Assembly (NCBI GenBank): GCA_005791855.1
Contig: SXUH01000109.1
Coordinates: 1-17,690, forward strand
Length of the DNA stretch: 17,690 nt
Reading direction: 5' to 3'
From: Bdellovibrionales bacterium
Lineage (GTDB): Bacteria; Bdellovibrionota; Bacteriovoracia; Bacteriovoracales; Bacteriovoracaceae
Positions 13,887 to 17,690 of this stretch are shown here, piece by piece. The position numbers and the translations under genes were made by a program. Every line of letters starts with the position of its first letter. Position 1 is the stretch's first letter. A model generated the notes under the pieces. That model was not told the DNA's origin. It was given only the letters and a program-made list of their open reading frames with translations, and did no database searches.

Positions 13887-13892
13887 TATAAG
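13887..13892 (+). promoter_or_regulatory. Candidate -10 box TATAAG for the repeat protein gene
   Basis: TATAAG lies 31 bases before ATG 13924 within TAGGATATAAG. No good -35 is seen 16-18 bases upstream, so an activator-dependent promoter or different spacing is possible. Confidence 0.3.
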
Positions 13893-13923
13893 TGATCGAA
13901 GGCCCCATCATAAGGAACTAAAC

Positions 13924-14589
13924 ATGCTCCGAACCATCCTCACCGCTGCCCTCCTCCTCTCTTCCCTCACGGCCTTCGCCCAGAGGAACGGCCGCGAGGA
14001 CGCCATCCGAGCTTGTAACAACCTCTCCTCGAGCTACGTCGAGGCCTGCCTCACCGGTGGCCAGGCTTCCGCGGAGTCGATCAACGCCTGCAACGACCTC
14101 TCCTCGAGCTACATCCTCACCTGCCTCCGGGGACCGCGGAAGACTGCCGAGACGATCCGGGCGTGTAACAACCTCTCCTCGAGCTACATCGAGGCCTGCC
14201 TCGAGGGCCGCGTCTCCTCTGCGGCCCAGGTCCAGGCCTGCAACAACCTCTCCTCCTCCTACATCGTCTCCTGCCTCCAGGGTGGCCGCAAGGACCCGCA
14301 GGTGATCCAGGCCTGTAACAACCTTTCGAGCAGCTACATCCAGGAGTGCCTCGCCAGCCGGCACACGTCGGCGGCGGCGATCAGCGCCTGCAACGACCTC
14401 TCCTCGAGCTACATCGTCACCTGCCTCCGCGGAGGGAAGGGCCCGGAGGTCATCCGGGCCTGCAACGACCTCTCCTCGAGCTACATCCAGACCTGCCTCA
14501 GCGGCCGGGTGAGGAGTGCCGCGGAAGTCCGCGCGTGCAACAATCTCTCCAGTAGCCAGATCGAAGCGTGCCTCGCCGGCAGATGGTGA
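13924..14589 (+). CDS. Secreted two-cysteine repeat protein, eight units
   Basis: 221 residues. Signal peptide MLRTILTAALLLSSLTAFAQ is followed from residue 31 by eight units of 25 residues (unit 6 has 24; unit 8 stops after 17). The unit core is CNNLSSSYIEACLEGR, with cysteines in C-x10-C spacing, then a variable linker ending in an aliphatic-x-Ala before the next cysteine. Sixteen cysteines in all, two per unit, suit intra-unit disulfides in an alpha-hairpin solenoid (inference). Units alternate in type. ATG at 13924 has AAGGAA as SD. It has the same architecture as the partial gene at 2-541. The N/D and S-rich surface is neutral, unlike the R/D/E-rich paralogue. No named family is recognised. 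Confidence 0.88.
   Translation: MLRTILTAALLLSSLTAFAQRNGREDAIRACNNLSSSYVEACLTGGQASAESINACNDLSSSYILTCLRGPRKTAETIRACNNLSSSYIEACLEGRVSSAAQVQACNNLSSSYIVSCLQGGRKDPQVIQACNNLSSSYIQECLASRHTSAAAISACNDLSSSYIVTCLRGGKGPEVIRACNDLSSSYIQTCLSGRVRSAAEVRACNNLSSSQIEACLAGRW
14014..14586 (+). repeat. Tandem 75-bp coding repeats, eight units
   Basis: Each unit contains a strongly conserved DNA core close to AACCTCTCCTCGAGCTACAT, while linkers vary. Near identity of the core at synonymous positions implies recent expansion or gene conversion. Odd and even units differ in linker type, which points to a two-unit (150 bp) duplication block. Confidence 0.88.
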
Positions 14590-14610
14590 TCCCGTCCACC
14601 CGCTAGAGTC

Positions 14611-15330
14611 CTAGGTACCGGGTTCCGTCTCGGCGACCCGGTCCCAAAGCCTCCGCCGCTGGCGAAGGGCTTCGACCCCGGCCCGCTCGGCGAGCCGTCG
14701 GAGACCGTCGTCGTTGCCCGTGAGCTCCTCGAGGCACTTGAGCGCCAAGGGTCCGTGGTCCTCGGCGTCGACTTCGATGTGCCGCTCGAGGTAGTAGAGG
14801 AACGTCGGAGCTTCCAGCTCTTCTGCCCGGAGCACGGAGACGATCCTCTCGAACATCTGAGGGATGAGCTTCTCCCGGCCGAAGAAGAAACTCGCGGCGA
14901 CCTCGACCGCGCTCCCGTGGAGTGCGAGGTTGAGGTTATGGCCAACGAACTCCCGGGCCCCCGGCGGCACTCGCGCGAGGTCCAGCGTCGAGACGAAGTC
15001 CCGGATCTCCGCCGTCGAGGCCCCCACCTCTTCCATCGCCCGGAGGTAGAGTTCGAAGTGGGACCCGGGCCTGCCGTCCAGATCCAGGTCGCTCTCTTCG
15101 CCGAGGACGATCTGGTTGATCAGGCGGACCACTCCGGCCGGGTACTTCGAGGGCCTCCAGGGAACCTGGACGCAGGTGAGCTCTCGCTGGAGGGCCTTCA
15201 GGAGGCTCATGAAGTCCCAGACGGCGAAGACGTGGTAGCGCATGAACCGCTGGAGGGCCTTCCGGTCCGTGAGGGTCTCGTAGACCGGGTGCTGGGTGAG
15301 GAGCTTCTGCTGCTCGAAGATTTGATCCAT
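14611..15330 (-). CDS. DUF3050 heme-oxygenase-fold protein
   Basis: 239 residues, cytoplasmic, full length for the family. The DUF3050 signature is unmistakable: HPVYETL near the start, FMRYHVFAVWDFMSLLKALQ (29-48), LTCVQVPWRP, then INQIVLGEESD (71-81) and SHFELYLRAME (90-100). FFFGREKLIPQMF (148-160) and YYLERHIEVDAEDHGPLA (179-196) complete it. The conserved His and Glu residues (H33, E78/E79, H91, H184, D188, H192) fit a heme-oxygenase-like helical bundle that in related proteins binds a di-iron centre. An oxidase role is possible but unproven. ATG at 15330 has a weak AGG SD. TAAGAT (15350-15355) with TAGCAA 17 bases further is a weak promoter. Its stop faces that of the repeat protein across 21 bases. 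Confidence 0.9.
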   Translation of the reverse strand: MDQIFEQQKLLTQHPVYETLTDRKALQRFMRYHVFAVWDFMSLLKALQRELTCVQVPWRPSKYPAGVVRLINQIVLGEESDLDLDGRPGSHFELYLRAMEEVGASTAEIRDFVSTLDLARVPPGAREFVGHNLNLALHGSAVEVAASFFFGREKLIPQMFERIVSVLRAEELEAPTFLYYLERHIEVDAEDHGPLALKCLEELTGNDDGLRRLAERAGVEALRQRRRLWDRVAETEPGT

Positions 15331-15423
15331 GGTGACCTGCTTTCTGGCTATCTTAGGTGGGAAGGGCCGAGGTTGCTAGCTGCATTTCCTCACGGTAGCT
15401 TTCACAAAGCTTGGACACCGGAG

Positions 15424-17127
15424 CTAGCTCATCGGTAGCTTCAAACAGAAGGTCGTCCCCGCCGCCTCGGTGCTCACGAGCTCCACCTGGCCTCGGTGAG
15501 CTTTGGCGATGGCGGCGACGAGGGTGAGCCCGATCCCCCAGCCTTTCTGGCCCCCCTGCCGAGCGGACTCTGACCGGCGGTAGAGGTCGAAGAGGTTCTT
15601 CTGCTCGACCTCGGGGATCGGGGCGCCCCGGTTGTGCACGCAGATCTTGGCGAAGGCCGCCGTCTGGGAGAAGCTGATCTTGATGGGACTGTCCGGGGTG
15701 CCGTACTTGGCCGCGTTGTTCACGAGGTTCTCCACCGCCCGTTGAATCTGCCGCTTGTCCCAGCAGCCGATCACCGGCTCGGAAGCGGGAACAAACCGGA
15801 TCCGGTTTCCGTAGATCTCCTTCAGAGATGCCTCGACGGGACCCAGGACGAGCTCGAGGTCGCAGACATCGAGGTTCAGGGGGATCGGCTCCCCGGCCCG
15901 CACCCGGCCCGCGTCCAGGAGATCGGAGATCATGTCTTCCATCCGGGTGAGGTTATTGCTCACCTTCTTCGAGAGCTCCTCGATCTTCCCATCGTGTGCC
16001 TTGCGGACGATGAGCTGGGAGCTGAGCTTGGCCGCCGTCAGCGGAGTGCGGAGGTCGTGGGAGAGGGCCGCCACGAAGCGCTCCCGGAGCATGGTCTCTT
16101 CTTCGAGTCGGATCTGGAGGAGCTTCTGTTCGTGGATCTCGGTGTTGGTCCCGATCCATTTGCTGATCCGGCCGTCCGAGTCCTTGATGGGGAGCCCCCG
16201 GGCGATGAACCACCGGTACTCTCCCGTGACCGCGGACCGGAACCGGTGCTCCACCTCGTAGGGGATCTCCTTTTCGCGGGCCGTGGCCCAGGTCTTCGCG
16301 ATGACGTCCCTGTCCTCCGGATGCACCGGGGAGGTGTCGTCGTCCCAGTGACTGTCTCGGGACTTCCCGGTGAACTCGTAGTACCTGTCATTGAACCAGT
16401 CGACGTGGCCGTCGGGCCTTGCGGTCCAGACGATCTGAGGCATGGCGCTCGCGATCTCCTGGATCTTGGCTTCGCTCTCCTCGAGGACCTTCCTCGCACG
16501 GACCTCATCGGTCACGAGCTGGTGGAGGGCGAGGACCCCGCGGACCTCGCCGGTCGGTTTGCGGAACGGGTGGTAGCTGATGTTGAGGTACTGCTCGACC
16601 AGGTTCCCGTGCTCATCCGGAAGCGGGAGTCTGATCTCCTTAGCGGTGCGGGGCCGTCCCGTCCGGTAGACGTCATCGAGGAGCTCGACGAAACCACCGG
16701 CTTCTTCCTCGGAAAAGACTTCGAGGACTTCTTTCCCGACGACCTTCCTTCCGACCATCTCTTCGAAGGCCTTGTTCGCCACCAGGTACCGGTGCTTCGG
16801 ACCCTCGAGCATCCCGATGGGCATGGGAGCTTGCCGGAAGAATTCCTCGAGGTACTCCTGGGCGTCCTTCTGCACCTTTTCGATGCGGACCCGCTCCGAG
16901 ATGTCCGAGACGAGGGTGATGACGCCGAGGACTTTCCCGTCATGCGGATCCTTGTCGGGGATGTAGTCGACGTGGATGTGCCGGGTCCCGGTCGGGTACG
17001 GCGCCTCCTGTTCGAAGGAGACTCGTTCGCCGGCGAAGGCCCGGTCGAGCCAGGGCTTCGCCCGCTGGTAGGCGGCTTCTCCCACGAACTCCCTGACAGA
17101 CTTCCCGACGAGGTCTTCCCGCTTCAC
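15424..17127 (-). CDS. PAS-PAS-histidine kinase, C-terminal segment after in-frame TAG
   Basis: 567 residues from GTG 17127, which has AGAGGTGG upstream and could allow restart. It begins inside a PAS domain (to about residue 80). A second PAS follows (about 93-210), then a PAS_3 fold (about 216-335, with MPQIVWTARPDGHVDWFN and VHPEDRD). The HisKA has ALSHDLRTPLTAAK (phospho-acceptor H357), and the ATPase domain has ENLVNNAAKYG (466-476) and GWGIGLTLVAAIAKAHRG (529-546). The usual DxGxGI is VHNRGAPIP, with Asn for Asp, as I recall is usual in this kinase subfamily. No membrane segments: a soluble sensor. No receiver domain or response regulator gene is adjacent. In frame with 17161-17574; together they form one kinase of about 716 residues. 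Confidence 0.85.
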   Translation of the reverse strand: MKREDLVGKSVREFVGEAAYQRAKPWLDRAFAGERVSFEQEAPYPTGTRHIHVDYIPDKDPHDGKVLGVITLVSDISERVRIEKVQKDAQEYLEEFFRQAPMPIGMLEGPKHRYLVANKAFEEMVGRKVVGKEVLEVFSEEEAGGFVELLDDVYRTGRPRTAKEIRLPLPDEHGNLVEQYLNISYHPFRKPTGEVRGVLALHQLVTDEVRARKVLEESEAKIQEIASAMPQIVWTARPDGHVDWFNDRYYEFTGKSRDSHWDDDTSPVHPEDRDVIAKTWATAREKEIPYEVEHRFRSAVTGEYRWFIARGLPIKDSDGRISKWIGTNTEIHEQKLLQIRLEEETMLRERFVAALSHDLRTPLTAAKLSSQLIVRKAHDGKIEELSKKVSNNLTRMEDMISDLLDAGRVRAGEPIPLNLDVCDLELVLGPVEASLKEIYGNRIRFVPASEPVIGCWDKRQIQRAVENLVNNAAKYGTPDSPIKISFSQTAAFAKICVHNRGAPIPEVEQKNLFDLYRRSESARQGGQKGWGIGLTLVAAIAKAHRGQVELVSTEAAGTTFCLKLPMS

Positions 17128-17160
17128 CGGGAACCACCTCTCGTATTCGGAGTTGACGGT

Positions 17161-17163
17161 CTA
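17161..17163 (-). other. In-frame amber stop inside the first PAS domain of the kinase
   Basis: The codon order is TAC-TAG-ACC-GTC-AAC, giving RRY-stop-TVN. In PAS_4 sensors this spot reads RYxxVN with any residue at the stop position. The reading frame is open for about 137 codons before and 578 after. The stop is a single-base change from CAG (Gln), AAG, GAG, TGG or TTG. Possible explanations are a nonsense mutation, a sequencing error, or read-through. Confidence 0.9.
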
Positions 17164-17574
17164 GTAACGGCGGTCGCCGTCGAGGTAGCTGATGAGGGCC
17201 GGAACCGCGTCCATCACCAACCGGAGCTGCTGTTCCTTGCGCGTGAGCTCCGTCATCGACTTCGCGCGCACGAGCCAGAGGTCCAGAGCTTCGTTCAGGG
17301 CGAAGAAGACGTCGGGGGCCGCTGCCAACTTCTCACCGAAGACCTCCCAGAGCACGCGCCGAAGATTCTTCACGACACCGAGCGGATTCCGGATGCCGGA
17401 GGAGTCGATGGGGCCAGAGCTCTTTCCTTCGGAGACGTTGGCGAGTCCGAGGATAAAATCTGCGAGCTGGCGTTCGGAGATGAGAGACGCATCGACCTTG
17501 GATTTCCACTGTCCCAGGATGACTTCCTGAGAGTCACGCAGGAGGTTCGAAAGAGTTACTCTTGAATCTGACAT
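17161..17574 (-). CDS. N-terminal segment of the interrupted sensor kinase
   Basis: 137 residues from ATG 17574; a GTG six bases earlier (17580) is an alternative. Neither start has a good SD. Residues 8-105 are helical (LLRDSQEVILGQWKSKVD, LWEVFGEKLAAAPDVFFALNEALDLWL), resembling the RsbRD_N-type sensory module found ahead of PAS kinases. A PAS domain then begins (QQLRLVMDAVPALISYLDGD) and is cut after DRRY by TAG. The next codons, TVNSEYERWF, continue the same PAS motif in the same frame. On its own this product would lack a complete PAS and any catalytic part. Confidence 0.75.
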   Translation of the reverse strand: MSDSRVTLSNLLRDSQEVILGQWKSKVDASLISERQLADFILGLANVSEGKSSGPIDSSGIRNPLGVVKNLRRVLWEVFGEKLAAAPDVFFALNEALDLWLVRAKSMTELTRKEQQLRLVMDAVPALISYLDGDRRY

Positions 17575-17640
17575 GCCCACTACATATCAGAAAAAAGGCG
17601 GAAAGGATCAAAAACCTAGAACAAAAATTCTACATCTCGG

Positions 17641-17668
17641 AGCATAGCAAAACAATCTTCCCTGCCAA
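17641..17668 (-). promoter_or_regulatory. Candidate sigma-70 promoter for the sensor kinase gene
   Basis: On the minus strand TTGGCA (17663-17668; five of six consensus positions), a 16-base spacer and TATGCT (17641-17646) lie about 67 bases ahead of ATG 17574. The same TATGCT -10 appears before 7581. The rest of 17581-17690 is AT-rich intergenic DNA. Confidence 0.5.
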
Positions 17669-17690
17669 TTCATAAGACCATCTAATTTTC

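Noticed and set aside
15634..17565. Plus-strand 643-codon open frame
   Set aside because: It is antisense to the sensor kinase, spans its in-frame TAG, and has low-complexity Asp/Glu/Leu/Val composition. The minus strand carries clear PAS, HisKA and ATPase motifs.

Overview
The window reads as a chromosomal segment of a GC-rich, predatory-lineage-like bacterium, most likely Bdellovibrionota. The pointers are a TIGR02147/DUF4423 regulator, which is common in that group, a very high share of small orphan secreted proteins, and a CsgG/LPP20 lipoprotein cluster. This taxonomic call is an inference from gene content. I see no tRNA, rRNA, CRISPR array, IS element or integrase. No gene-free stretch exceeds 300 bases.

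Layout, left to right. Bases 2-541 (minus strand) hold a secreted protein made of 24-residue two-cysteine repeats, cut by the window edge. Bases 640-3339 are a minus-strand operon of three lipoproteins: LPP20-like, CsgG-like with a TPR-like tail, and LPP20-like. Next come a small secreted orphan (3501-3899, minus) and a divergent SAM methyltransferase (4091-4912). The methyltransferase converges on a 73-residue six-cysteine secreted peptide. Bases 5187-6621 (minus) are a tightly coupled three-gene operon: secreted protein, small CxxC protein, and DUF2784-like membrane protein. Divergent from it are three plus-strand secreted proteins (6784, 7581 and 8288), the last with an internally duplicated helical domain. 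Two strong hairpin terminators lie in this stretch.

From 9944 onward come a secreted HExxY protein, a pair of small secreted proteins (11129, 11592), the TIGR02147 regulator (11978), and two divergent small secreted orphans (12781-13197 minus, 13377-13811 plus). A second two-cysteine repeat protein follows (13924-14589), with eight units. The right end holds a DUF3050 heme-oxygenase-fold protein (14611-15330, minus) and a multi-PAS sensor histidine kinase (15424-17574, minus). The kinase reading frame is split by a single in-frame TAG inside its first PAS domain.

By my reading, 15 of the 22 coding segments carry a Sec or lipoprotein signal, so the region is mainly an exported-protein locus. 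The cytoplasmic exceptions are the methyltransferase, the CxxC protein, the regulator, the DUF3050 protein and the kinase. The most unusual items are the two related cysteine-repeat proteins with two-unit alternation, the amber codon in the kinase, and two genes whose -10 box sits directly against the start codon, implying leaderless transcripts.
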